DNA from: Punica granatum
Taxonomy: Eukaryota > Streptophyta > Magnoliopsida > Myrtales > Lythraceae
NCBI RefSeq assembly: GCF_007655135.1
Contig: NC_045132.1
Coordinates: 4,278,001 to 4,342,000 of the forward strand
Reading direction: 5' to 3'
DNA length: 64,000 bases
Shown here: in pieces, positions 36,523 through 47,925 of the stretch
How positions within the stretch are numbered: position 1 is the first letter of the stretch
Layout: the number at the start of each line of letters is the position of its first letter
Notes under the pieces: model-generated
What the model was told of the DNA's origin: nothing
Database searches by the model: none
The model's input: the letters and a program-made list of their open reading frames with translations, nothing else
Program-made: the position numbers and the translations under genes

Positions 36523-38151
36523 CAACTCAAAGTCGCGCTGGTTCTGGTGTGTTATGCTCCCCGAAGTCGCGCTGGTTCTGCTGTGTTCTGCTCCCCGAAG
36601 TCGAGCTTGTCGGGCTATGTTCTGCTGTCCGAACAAACATTGTTCTGCTGTGTTGACGTTTTGGTGTGAGAAGGCCCGATTGATCGTTGGTTGGTCATTG
36701 TTCTGCTGCCCGAACAGTCTGTTCTGCTGTGTTGTTAAAGTTTTCGTGGGAGAAGCCCGATTGTTGCACATGAGGAGTCGGTAAGTTCAAATCCTGGATG
36801 ATATGGATGTGTGAGAACATAATCTATTGAAGTTCCACATACATGAAAGAACTTAATTATTTTCTGCATTCTAACTACAATACATCACTGGTCTCAACAA
36901 TCCAAAAAGCAAAACTTTAAACAGAATTGAGAATGGAAAATGGAATTATGTCATCCAACTCATTTCCTTGGAAAGTTTTATCTTTTTTTCTTGTGTTTGT
37001 CTTCTTCGCCGTCGGGTGCGTAATAATCTACCAATTATTGCTGGTGCTCTATGGGATGCATGTCCGCTCACCAACTACTTGTTTTTTTGATCTGATGGAT
37101 TTTTGTGCTTTCCCGTGAATGAAATTGGAAGTCCACTGTGCCTCGATATGTGACATCGTGTTGCCACTGGGATGTGAGCATCGCTTCTCATGTTTGGCAT
37201 TGTTCACTTGTCAAACTTTGGTTGGAAGCAGGGGACTCTTCGTATCATCAGTAATCATTATACCTTTATAGTACAATTGCTGTATTTGCGTATCCGTATT
37301 GTGTTGCTTCTCGTGCTGCAATGCAGTAGGTATTTTCGACAGTTTTATGCACATGAGTTTAATTGTAACATCAATTATCTTAGAATGTGTTGGACCTGCA
37401 ATTTTCTTTGTCTTCTTCGCTCCAGCATTCTTGAACAGTATTTTCTATATTTTTTGTAGCAAATGTATGAACTCATGGATAATAAACTTCTAGGTTTCGT
37501 GATGCTGCTCTTGGTACATGTTAATGTCTACTCTTTTATAATTTTATTATGGTTATGAAGTAGCTTTAATTTTTCCTGTACTTGTAAAACCTCCTTCTTA
37601 TCGTGTCTAATAAGATTGATCTTATTACAACCAGAATTTTTACATTGTGAGTGCATTTTTTTTTTTTGGTTTTAGGTGGCTATTGTGAGTGTCTATTTAG
37701 ATTACAGAATTAGCAAAACCGATACCAAAATGACAATTTCACTATAATAATGTGATTATTTATATCTATATTCTTCTTTAATTAGTCCCTTTTATATACA
37801 CAAGGAAGATACCCCCTTTTCTTCTCATATAGCAATACAGTAATCTTCAATTTGTAATTAAAAAATAATTGGTTGACCAAAATGTCATTATATGCATTTA
37901 TTTATATATAGGAGTTTAAAAGAAAATATATGATATTTGTATGAAAATTAGTTGGAATGATATAAAGAACACTACTTAAGTTTCGCGACAGAATGATCAC
38001 TTTATTAAGTTGAAGAAAAAAGATTATCAAAGTATAGAATGCTCTTTTTTCCAACTCATTATAGAGATAAATATCTATTTCATTCCAATTGGTCTTTCTG
38101 TTTGGTATTAATTATATATTAACTATATTGTTTGGTTTTGTGAAGGAATGA
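36523..38151. other. MULE left interior, subterminal repeats and 5' region
   Basis: 36470-36770 has repeated gttctgctgtgtt and gccc(c)gaa(g/c) motifs in one orientation, typical of transposase-binding subterminal repeats. From 36927 a short frame encodes a hydrophobic segment (FFLVFVFFAVGCVIIYQLLL) of unknown meaning. The region probably holds the promoter and first non-coding or short exon of the transposase gene, because the downstream coding exon opens at a plausible acceptor near 38146. Confidence 0.5.
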
Positions 38152-41033
38152 TTATGAGGTTGGTGAGGAGAATAATTTTGAAGGATTTGATGTAAATAGG
38201 CAGGAGGATCAGTTTGAATATGAAGGTGTTGAACATGTTGATTCAGGAGTTTATTGGGATGAAGAATGCATTTTGGTTAATGACGATGTTGAAGGTCATT
38301 TGGGTGAAGAAGAAGAGCATCTTGGTGATCGATCAGATTCTAAAAATGGGGAGGAAATAGTTGTTAGATTATCACCAACAACAACGGATATGGTTATATC
38401 CAGTGACGAAGAGGAAGGCTATATTTCAGAAGAGTTAGTGGACAAGTGTATCTCTGATGATGACAATGGTGAAGAGGAGTTAAGAAAGTACCCCGAGTTT
38501 GATGAGAATGCCACGTTTGGGGAGGTTTAATTACAGTTACATATGTTATTCACAAACTTAACTATGTTCAAGAAAGCTGTGACAGATTATAACATAGCAA
38601 TAGGAAGGGTGTTCAAGTTTGTGAAGAATGACAACAAAAGGGTTAGGGCAAAGTGTAGATCGGAAGGGTGCAAATGGGAGATCTTTTGTTCTTGGAGTAA
38701 TGAGGTGAAAACTTTCAAAATAAAGAAGTTCGTGGAGCCACATACTTGTGCTAGGGGGTTCAAAAACAAGCAAGCTAATAAGAAGTGGTTGGCTGCTCAA
38801 CTTGTTGATAAATTAAGATCTTACCTGACAATGTCAGCACATGATGCTTTTGAGTGGTTTAAAAGGTATAGAGATATTCATGTATATGACTATCAGATAT
38901 ACAGAGCAATGAGCGTGGCCAGGAAAATTGTAGAGGGATTTGAGAGGTTGCAATATCAAAAATTGTGGGACTATTGTAAGGAGCTTAGGAGGCGGAATCC
39001 TAATTCTACATTTGGTTTGACAGTAGATAGACCTACTTTAGAGCTGCCACCAACATTTGATAGGCTATACATTTGCTTTAATGCAAATGTACATGGGTTT
39101 AAAGAAGGATGCAGACCCCTCATTGGGTTGGATGGGTGTTTTCTAAAGGGATATTATGGAGGACAGTTACTGTCTGCTGTTGCTCAAGATGGCAATCAAC
39201 ATTTCTATGTGATTGCAATAGCTGTTGTTGCGCAAGAAAATAGGGATACATGGAGTTGGTTTTTGAGTAATTTGCTTGGGGATATTGGACAGTACAGTGA
39301 CAATGGTTGGAACTTTATATCAGATCAGCAGAAGGTACCTATCAATTAACTATTATTTTTTAATATTGAATAAAACTAGAATATTATTTGACAATAAAGA
39401 TTCTTGTAGGGTTGAAATTGGCTTTGGAGGAATTATGTCCTGGTGCTCCACATAGAAATTGTGTATTGCACATATGGAGGAATTTCTATAGCAAATTCAA
39501 GAACATGGAACTAACCAAGCAACTATGGAAATGTGTAAGAAGTACCACAATGGTGGAGTTTGAACGTAATATGATGATAATTAAGAGAATGAATGAGGAT
39601 GCATCGGTATGGCTGAAGAGATTTAATCCTAACGCTTGGAGCAAAGCTGGGTTTAGTGATTATTCTAAAAATGATAATCTACTAAATAATACTTGTGAGC
39701 AGTTTAACTCGAAGATTGTGAAGTTCAAAGGTAAGCCAATCATTACGATACTTGAAGAGATTAGATGTTATTTGATGGGGAAGATGAATAAGCACAGATT
39801 GAAGGCAAATAGCTTTGTGGGTCCAATTTGTCCAGTAGCACAGAGTAGGCTAGACAAGTCTAGAAAAGATAGTTCATATTGGACTCCTGAGTGGGTTGGT
39901 GATGCAGATGGTTACAAATTTCAAGTGTGGAAAAGGCCTCAATGCAAGGTGGTAGATTTAGGTGTTGGAACTTGTAGTTGTAGAATGTGGCAGTTAACTG
40001 GGATACCATGTGCACATGCTATTGCTTGCATGGCTTATAATAATTTGGAACCCGAGAAGTATGTTCACTCGTGGTATTCTACTGAACGATGGAGAGCCAC
40101 ATATGTTCCATACATCGAACCAATTACTGGTGAAAGTGACTGGCACCAAACTGAACTGTCACCAATTGAACCACCAGCATTTAAAAGACCAGCTGGAAGG
40201 CCTAAGCAAAGGAGAAGGTAATCTGAAGGTGAGGCAAGCAACTCTGTCAACTCGTCCAAGGCAACAAGAAAATATGGTGAGATTCACTGCTCTAAATGTG
40301 GAGAGGCTGGTCATAACATTAGAAGATGTATGAATGAAGCCACTAATGATGCTCCAAATACGAGGGGAAATAGAAGAACAATGGAGGGTCTAAATGCATC
40401 TGATTCACAGGTTTGACCATTGTTTATTATGTTAATTATGATAAATTTAATTAGTTGTGTCTTATAAATGCAAATCGTTTTGCTCTTTTGATAGGTTGAA
40501 GCCCCCCTAGACCCCTCAGTCCCCATTGTAGGGTCTCAAGACTCTATCATCCTCGGGCCTAGTGTACCCGTTTCAATGGGATCCAGTCGATCGGCTTCAC
40601 ATTCTTCTGCACAGGTTGATTGAACTTACATTGAGTATTGCAATTTTGTTTTAATTAAGGGATGCCAACATATTGTCTAATCTTGTTTTTACAAGTTCAA
40701 CGAAGGACTTTTAGCTCAGGAATGGGGATACTGGTAAACCAAGGTCCTAATTGGAGGCCTCCAACACCATTTAATCCATCTCAAAGTCCAAGTACATTTC
40801 CATTCAGGTTCCCTGCAGCAGTGATGGGTAGAGGCAATTGGAGTACTCATGCTTATAGAGCCCCTCCTATAAGGCCAAGAGGACTTGCACCAGCTTCAAC
40901 AGCTTCAGCTTCAACTTCTCATTCAAGCTCATCACAAGGATCAAACACCATTAATCGAAGATCTTCAGGAGTTAGTAGACCATATAGGCAGTTGTATGTT
41001 TGTGGTTATGTATTATGTGTGGTATTCTATTGA
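38147..41033 (+). pseudogene. MULE (MURA-type) transposase, interrupted
   Basis: Order: an acidic N-terminal region (38150-38527), the MuDR DNA-binding domain (MLFTNLTMFKKAVTDYNIA, CRSEGCKWEI), the MULE transposase core with the first Asp in LIGLDGCFLKGYYGG and second Asp in ISDQQK, an intron from 39335 to 39409, the catalytic Glu zone NTCEQFNS, the SWIM zinc finger CSCRMWQLTGIPCAHA, a zinc knuckle CSKCGEAGHNIRRC (about 40282-40325) and a Ser/Pro/Gly-rich tail in two further exons (about 40494-40614 and 40695-41033). Breaks: an in-frame TAA at 38528-38530 between the acidic region and the DNA-binding domain, a TAA at 40219-40221 just before the zinc knuckle, and a one-base frame mismatch across the canonical intron. 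Alternative splicing could bypass some of these, but as read the gene is damaged. Confidence 0.85.
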
Positions 41034-41660
41034 AAAAACGCTTTATGTTATGTATTCTGAAGTTGAAAATGCATTATGTTATGTATTATGTTGGAAAATG
41101 CATTTTGTTATGTATTCTGTTGAAAAAACGCTTTCTGTTATGTATTATGTTGTGAAAATGCATTCTGTTATGTATTATGTTGAAAAAATGCATTCTGTTA
41201 TGTATTATGTTGGATAAACGCTTTCTGTTATATATTCTGTTGTGAAAATGCATTTTGTTTTGTATTCTGTTGAACAAATGCATTCTGTTATGTATTCTGT
41301 TGACAAAATGCATTCTGTTATATATTCTGTTGTGAAAATGCATTTTGTTTTGTATTCTGTTGAAAAAATGCATTCTGTTATGTATTATGTTGTGAAAATG
41401 CATTTTATTATGTATTCTGTTGTGAAAATGCATTCTGTTATGTATTCTGTTGTGAAAATGCATTTTGTTATGTATTCTATTGAAAAAACGCTTTCTATTA
41501 TGTATTCTGTTGTGAAAATGCATTCTATTATGTATTCTGTTAGAAAATGCAAATTGTTTTGTATTCTGTTGAAAAAACGCTTTATCTTATGTATTTGGTG
41601 AAAAAATACAAATTATTTTGTATTCTGTTGAAAAATGCATTTTCTTCTGTATTCTGTCTA
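41030..41660. repeat. 30-bp minisatellite in MULE
   Basis: About 20 tandem copies of a 30-bp unit, approximately tgcattctgttatgtattctgttgtgaaaa. The phase is kept exactly until about 41540. Because 30 is divisible by 3, both strands stay open: plus encodes a (SVMYSVVKMH)-like decapeptide repeat and minus an (HNRIHNRMHF)-like one. It lies between the two convergent MULE genes. Confidence 0.95.
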
Positions 41661-41764
41661 AAAAATACATTACAGACAACAATAACAGAAAGCCACGCAG
41701 AATTTGCAACAATAACAGCAGATTACGCAAAGACAAACATTGTATTATATTATCAATACTAGAG

Positions 41765-42202
41765 TCATCTCAATACAACACAAACTACGACTAAAACAAT
41801 GATGAAAACCAATACACCACATGCAATCTTAAGCATTTTGTTTTCATGTTCATACATTCGAATTTTCTTCTTCATCTTCTTTATGAGCTTGTTATCTTCT
41901 CCATTTAAAGCTTGTTTCTTCGGGGATGTAAAAGAAGCTCCAGTCCGAGGTCTTGCAGTCTGCTGCACTTCAAGTTGCTCCTCATTATCAACCCATTCAA
42001 AGTATCCACATGTAAGATCACTTCTTTTCCATAAGGGACAACCAAGGAAACGCCTACCATAGCTCTGTTTCTTTGTAGATGTTTGTAATAGGAGCTTCCT
42101 TCCACACCCACAGAGATTGACTGATTTCTCAACCGGTGAATAAGCCGTGGACTTTTGGACATATTGGTTTGTCCCACTCCAATGGCTTCCCTCACCTCCC
42201 AT
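41765..42202 (-). CDS. GRF-type zinc-finger protein with C-terminal membrane anchor (MULE-borne)
   Basis: An intact 145-codon frame. Residues about 31-72 carry the GRF zinc-finger pattern C-x-C-G, GRRFLGCP, CGYFEWVD, found in plant proteins of the At4g04775-like group and in some nucleic-acid-binding proteins. Residues about 102-122 (NKLIKKMKKKIRMYEHENK) form a basic coiled coil, and the last about 20 residues (CGVLVFIIVLVVVCVVLR) form a membrane anchor. The gene is convergent to the transposase and wholly inside the TIRs, an arrangement like maize mudrA/mudrB, though the protein does not look like MURB. Either a second MULE gene or a captured host gene. The function in transposition is unknown. 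Confidence 0.8.
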   Translation of the reverse strand: MGGEGSHWSGTNQYVQKSTAYSPVEKSVNLCGCGRKLLLQTSTKKQSYGRRFLGCPLWKRSDLTCGYFEWVDNEEQLEVQQTARPRTGASFTSPKKQALNGEDNKLIKKMKKKIRMYEHENKMLKIACGVLVFIIVLVVVCVVLR

Positions 42203-43666
42203 ATCTATTGTGATTCCCCTCTCTGTTCTCTCTCTTTGCTTGTACTGTCTCTGTTCAATGTCGCTTCCAAATGGGCTAATAATTTGAAAAGCAGGACCAT
42301 GAAATTAAACATACAAGTACATGTGATGTGAATACAAGCACCAAGCACATGCACGGCAACAAACCAAGCAACCGCACGCAAGCATAATTCAGGTACCTAA
42401 ACAGAGCACCAAGCAAATGCAGCAAAATTCATGTGCTACCAAGTCCAAGTGATACCAAGTTCAGCAGCAAAAATCACAGTGCTGAGAATACAAATACGTG
42501 ATACCAAGTTCAACAGCAAAATTCACAAATTCACAGCCGCATGAATATGTGCTAAAATTCACAGCCTCAAGCATATGAGAACTCTGCTCACTGTGAGATT
42601 GGAAAAGCTACAAAATCAAAGAATGATTAACAGCAAAGCCTAGAGGAATAAAACCTATCACATCTCCAGGAATCTGCATATATATATATATATATATATG
42701 AGAAAGCAGGTAAAAACCTTTTAAAAGAGCTTGCTTTCAGAAAGGAAACACAGAGGAAACAGGTTGTAGAAGAATCAACCTCTACTCTCATTCCCATATA
42801 CATAAAATTAACTATAAAACTATAAATTCAATAAACCCTGTTCAAAATTTCATCTGGTCTGCCAGTAGAATGTTTACTACTTCTGCTTCTTTGGTTTCGT
42901 CGTGTTACAAAATATGTCAGAAAAAAAAAGACAATGGTAGAGAAATATAATTCTCAACACCAGAACCAGTTCCTAACAAGGCAAAGACTCAAACTTATTT
43001 CCCAACTTTGATCAGATGAAAGCAAGCTCGGACAGTCCGTACGAATTTTTAGGCGCAATCAAATGCATGTGTTTCGAATTTTAGGCTACTTCTAATTCTA
43101 TCGAGCCGACATTTGTTTGCTTGTTCCGTGCCAAGTCTTAGCTAAGTACATTCCGAGCCGACGATGTATTAAGAATCTCAAAATAATCTGACTCCGTCAC
43201 CATCTCAAATTGATGACTTTAATCACCATCATCATTTGTATTCTCTTCAATGATTTTGTAGAACTTGAATAGGACTAGTCGAAAGTAACAAGTAGGTTCC
43301 GAACTCAGGAAAAATAAATAAATTAGAAGCTTCTATTTCTAATGGAAATTAAAATCTGAACTCTCATCAAAATCTCCTTCTCATATAGCAGATCGCATGT
43401 ACAGAGGAAAAGAATTAGAGACTCTCCCTAACTATGAAACTTCTTAATCATACTGTTAAAGAACAAAATCGAATCTAAACTCCAGCGCTCTCGGATTCTG
43501 GTTATATACCTCCCACCACCTCAATCAAAGCTATCGAACTAAAACTTCCGGAAAATGCAAAGAAATATCCATCTCAAAGGAAGCTGCTTCTCAATCTTAC
43601 CTACTCTATGGAGAGAGCAGCCCTAAGATGAGCTTCAGTTTTGCGAAAATCTGCAATTTCAACACA
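42203..43666. other. MULE right interior
   Basis: Upstream region of the GRF gene. Degenerate repeats such as accaagttcagcagcaaaa and caaattcacagcc occur at about 42300-42560, and a TA microsatellite at about 42678-42700. No further ORF recognised. Confidence 0.55.
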
Positions 43667-44058
43667 GCAGAACCAACGAACACAGCGGACGAGCAACACA
43701 CCAGAACCAGAATGAGGAAGCAGAACCTGGAGCAGCTGTCGGGCTTCTCTCCGAAAAACAACCACCAGAAAGCTTGCGGCGGCTGGAGGAAGAACACTAG
43801 GGAATCGGAAGATCTCAGGGTTTGCTCGATTTGGGGGAAATTCGAGCGGGAATGCGTGAAGAAGATGAGCAGAGGCGACTTCTGTTCGTTGCTCACGGCG
43901 TCTAGTACAATTTCCGTCAGGGACTTGCAATGTTTGGAACAGAAGGACCAATTAGTCCAAAGGTTTCAAACGGCCGGACCAAATAGTATAGGGAAAATCT
44001 TTCGGGGATGAACTTGCCGTGAGCAGCATCTTTGAGGGACCAAATCGTCTATTTTGTC
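43667..44058 (-). repeat. Right TIR of MULE
   Basis: Reverse complement of the left TIR, with its outer end ctattttgtc at 44049-44058. The inner end is near the tgttggttctgct / agcagaaccaacga match. Confidence 0.95.
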
Positions 44059-44169
44059 CTACTTCAACTCTACCCGAAATGATTGGAAGATGTAATCAGA
44101 TATTGAATAAAGCAGTTGATCTGACAGAAACGTCAGCAGGATGGAAAGAAAGAATTAGAATTAAAAAAA

Positions 44170-44825
44170 GGGAAAAAGGCAAAAACCCATTGTTATTTCA
44201 AATCGAATAAATCGCATAATATTCTTTTGTTTAGGACAATTAATTTTCTTATAGTTTACTCTGTCAAACATAATGGATTATTGCGTTAATTTATTTCATT
44301 TTCAATCCTCAATCTTTAGTCTTTTAATTATTTTGATTTTAAATTTTTTTCTTTTATCATTCCTATCCTCAACTTTTCATTTTACTTCATTTTAATCCTA
44401 TAAAGAAAATCGAAAAAAAGGAGGGGTCGGGGCCACCAATCGGCTAGCCTGACCCCTCCACCGAGGTCACCGATACCCACAGAGGACGCCGGCGACCTCG
44501 GTGGAGGGGTCGGGGTCGCCAGCATCCTCTGTGGGTACCGGTGACCTCGGTGGACGGCCCCGACCCCTCATTCTCTTTCAATTTTCTTTATAGGACTAAA
44601 ATGAAATAAAATGAAAAGTTGAAGATATGAATGATAAAAGAAAAAATTAGAAGCAAAATGATTATAAAAGGCTAAAGATTGAGGACTGAAAATGAAAAAA
44701 AAATTAACGCCGTAACCCCTATGTTTAACGGAACAAATCACATAGGGGTTAATTGTCCCAAACAAAAGAATATTGTGCGATTTGTTCCGATCCCAAATCA
44801 CATTGGGGGGTTTTGCCTTTTTCCC
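44170..44825. mobile_element. Foldback MITE with GC-rich core
   Basis: A 656-bp palindromic element. Both ends read gggaaaaaggcaaaa, and the arms align through cgca(t/c)aatattcttttgttt to tcctataaagaaaat. The core at about 44422-44570 is strikingly GC-rich, with nested repeats (accgaggtcaccg/cggtgacctcggt and aggggtcgggg). It encodes nothing. The flanks ttaaaaaaa and ataaaaata are only a weak candidate target duplication. Confidence 0.8.
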
Positions 44826-47746
44826 ATAAAAATATTATCAAGAACCGCCTCTCTTAGAATTGCCTAAATCTAATGACCATCTATCTATCATTACCCAAGA
44901 AAATTACATATAATGATTGTAAGTCCAAATGAAATCAAGTGGGTAAAGTATCGACAGAAGAGGTTATTAGAAGTTAACCTTCTTAACAAGTTTTGTGTCA
45001 TAAAACAAAGAAAAAAATGTTGACACAAGCATATAAGTATATAATATAATGTGAAAACTAAATTCTGAGGAATGAGCGAAATGGAAACTGGACTAGCTAA
45101 TGTCTAGAATCGATCCTAAGCTATCTCGCCGACATGACCTTTCGTTCCCTTCAATATTTCCTTTCTCCCCTATAGATATTCATGAGAGATCATACATCAA
45201 CAATAGTTGAGTTTGCACATAGTGGACTACTGAAAGTAATACAACTACGATTTCATTGTTAAGTCGAATGAAAATGGCCCTACAAAATGGACGAACCGCA
45301 CTTCCATGCTTTGCGGACAAAATCCCATTATAGATCCCTCTCTCGTGATGAAAAGGAGAAAAGCTTAATATGTCACATCATGTCTGCAGATGAGGATGGT
45401 AAAGAAGATGAAAAGTACGAATGCAACCAGTCAATAATGCAGTCAAGTAACCATCAAGATTTCTCTCAAAAAATAACTTATATTAACGTTTGACTAAATG
45501 GGTCCAAGACTCCGATGGGAAGAGAAGCACGAACGACCCATACAACCTGGCACATGTGTTTCCCTGGCTCTATAATTAGAGAGGAAACGGTTCCAAATGG
45601 ATGTTTTGTCCTAGAATCCAATGATGGTAGTTAAATTACTAAGGCCAAGCTATTGAAAGTTTACCAAACAATTGCAATAATCATCGGAAAAAACAATCCA
45701 CACCTCAATCTCTGATGCTTGTTTCCTGTGTAAGGACAGTAAGAGATTCAATATACACTTACTCTGTTGACAGCGAACCAACACATCAAATTCTTCCTGG
45801 GAAGAATCGGGCAGTGGGTGACCCTCAATTTCATTGCTGCACAATATCCTATCTGCAACCAAGACCATGCATAAGGACCAAAAACCGGTTCAGCCTCAAA
45901 AAGCATCTAAGAACCTGCAAAACATTTTTAATGTGATTAAGACAATCTCTTAACGTCCTTTTGTGGAATTAATTACTACAATTTTCATCCCTGAACTGTT
46001 TGTGAGCTGGACGATGATGGCCACGCCTTGCTGGGCCAAAATTTCTTAACACAGTCCGAATATTTACAGTCGTCCTTCATGTCCCATCTATTGGCGAACC
46101 CTCCCCTTTGCTATCTCAATCACACTAATGAGTATAGTGAGAACACGAATAACTTCATAACGTTGCAGCAATATTTGCGGATATAAGCTCTACACTAATA
46201 CCAAACGATGCCATCTCAATGATACGATCATGGGTTGCGCAACTACAAGACATCAAACAACTATCCAAAATTATTCAGAAGGGCAACTAATCGATGAAAC
46301 TATTGACTCGCTGCCCACAAACTAATTTAGAAGCAATTTTGTGAGGCAAAACCAAGGAGACAAACAAGAAAGGCAAGGCATTCAGTTCCAATGTTTGGCG
46401 TAGAGACTGGATTGAGGGCTCACTCCAAGTCTCTTTTTTGTTATTATTTTTATTTTTATACTTAATTAAATTTAAAATAATCCAAATTGGTTGACTTATT
46501 GAAGGATCCCCAATTTGCAGGTTTTACATGCACATGGTGATTTGTATCCAGTCATTCTTATAGCTTACCCACCAAATGAAGAATTCATGGGAAAATAAAA
46601 AACAGAGAATGGAATGTCCAATAATAAATTAACGAAATTCTTATGAGGCCTACAACAGGCCAGAAGGAATTGGGCTCTGATTGGAGTTAAAATAAGTATC
46701 GACAAGATCTCTATGATCGGAATTCATAAGATTCAACAAAATCTTTGATTGTTAGTATTCAAGATATTATTACATCTCCTTTCCAGCCCTTTAAACAAGA
46801 AAAATAAAGAGAAGGATCATTTATCTAGGCTTATCTTTTTTCTATATGAGCCTAGAAAAATCTTTATTGCCTGCATAAGCAAAACTCGCGTTGATTATGT
46901 TCTTCCACAAGCTCAAAGATAGAGAAAAAAAAATAGGTTTATTCTTGCCAGAATTTTCGATGATCAGACTTCTGAAACACCTTTTTGTTTTCCCTTTTTC
47001 ATTCTATAACATGCAAGTTAAAATGCCTGTTGATAGCGAGCACAAACATGATTAATAAGTGTGCAAGCTTGATAAAGCATAACTCTCCGACAACATGTCA
47101 ATGACCTTGAAACTCGATCAAATATGGATATATAATTAATATTAATATGATCCTTAAAAAAAAAGAGTAAATGATTTGGTGACGGGGAAAGTCCATATTT
47201 TCATTCCATAAATTCCTTACGTACTTCGAACTTTAAAGTAAAACGAAATCTAAGGAAGACCCCTTTCTTTTTTTTTTTTTTTGGCGCCGCAAATTGATGC
47301 ATTGTAATAAATTAATCTCTTGATTTTTTATTATTAAGGAGAACTAACGGCATATTTGGTAGCGGATCAAAATCCCCATTTCGTGCTGCTAAACATGCCC
47401 TAAGATCGAAGCAATGTTCTATTGAGAATTTTCTGGATCTCCATTACCGCTTCGTCAAGCCAAAGGAAAACCCTTTCACCTATTTGCAAGCAATCTATTA
47501 ATTAGCCAAAAGAAACAACCAAAATCTTCAGAAACCATTTCTTATTTATAGATCACTCACACATTCATAACGTATGATGTCTTGAGGCACAGTACACATA
47601 AATTTGAATGATACCTTGAGTTACACAGACAATTAAAATCCTCGATCTTTCAGTTTCTTAAGAATTTGCTTGCACGGGCCATGGCGAACTTGCATGGTCA
47701 TTCAATTTGATGACTAATAATACAGGAGATCTAGAAATACTTCTGA
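44826..47746. other. Spacer with unassigned gene-like patches
   Basis: 45650-45868 on the minus strand has an exon-like block with an AG before ATAGGATATTGTGC and a frame reading ILCSNEIEGHPLPDSSQEEF, but no family is recognised. At 47349-47399 a 51-bp inverted piece (ggcatatttggt..gctaaacatgcc) may be a tiny MITE remnant. The rest shows nothing clear. Confidence 0.4.
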
Positions 47747-47925
47747 GGCGTTTGGTTTCAGAGTTAAAGTAATTTTGATTTTGATTGTGGAAAATGACAA
47801 ATGTTATATAGTGTGTTGAGTTAAAGTTAAAGTTAACTTAGGAAATGTGTATTTTTGTTGTGTAATGGGTTGAGTTAAAGTTAAAGTTAAAGTTTTTGTG
47901 ATTTTAACTCTGAAAACAAACGGGC
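47747..47925. mobile_element. Small MITE with gttaaa repeats
   Basis: The left end ggcgtttggtttcagagttaaa and the reverse complement of the right end ggcccgtttgttttcagagttaaa form 20-bp-class TIRs around a core rich in gttaaagttaaag. About 180 bp. No target duplication identified. Confidence 0.65.

Larger units (their letters stand above)
36129..44058 (+). mobile_element. Mutator-like element (MULE), two-gene, 7.9 kb
   Basis: Terminal inverted repeats of about 390 bp (36131-36522 and 43667-44058) bracket a MURA-type transposase on plus and a GRF zinc-finger gene on minus. Flanks caacttcaa (36120-36128) and ctacttcaa (44059-44067) match at 8 of 9 positions, which fits the 9-bp target duplication of Mutator elements. 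The arms differ at only a handful of sites, so the element moved fairly recently. Subterminal DNA at about 36470-36770 is packed with ttctgctgtgtt-type repeats. Confidence 0.92.

Noticed and set aside
41086..41523. 145-codon His/Asn/Arg-rich frame on the minus strand
   Set aside because: Generated by the 30-bp minisatellite, whose unit is divisible by three; not supported as a gene.
41030..41660. CRISPR-like array
   Set aside because: Units are contiguous with no unique spacers and this is a plant nuclear region; it is a minisatellite.
43601..44011. Frames of 96-143 codons in both MULE TIRs
   Set aside because: The same frame appears at each TIR simply because they are inverted copies; no domain or codon evidence for a gene.
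47349..47399. 51-bp inverted repeat as a transposon
   Set aside because: Too short and without target duplication; may be chance or a deletion remnant.
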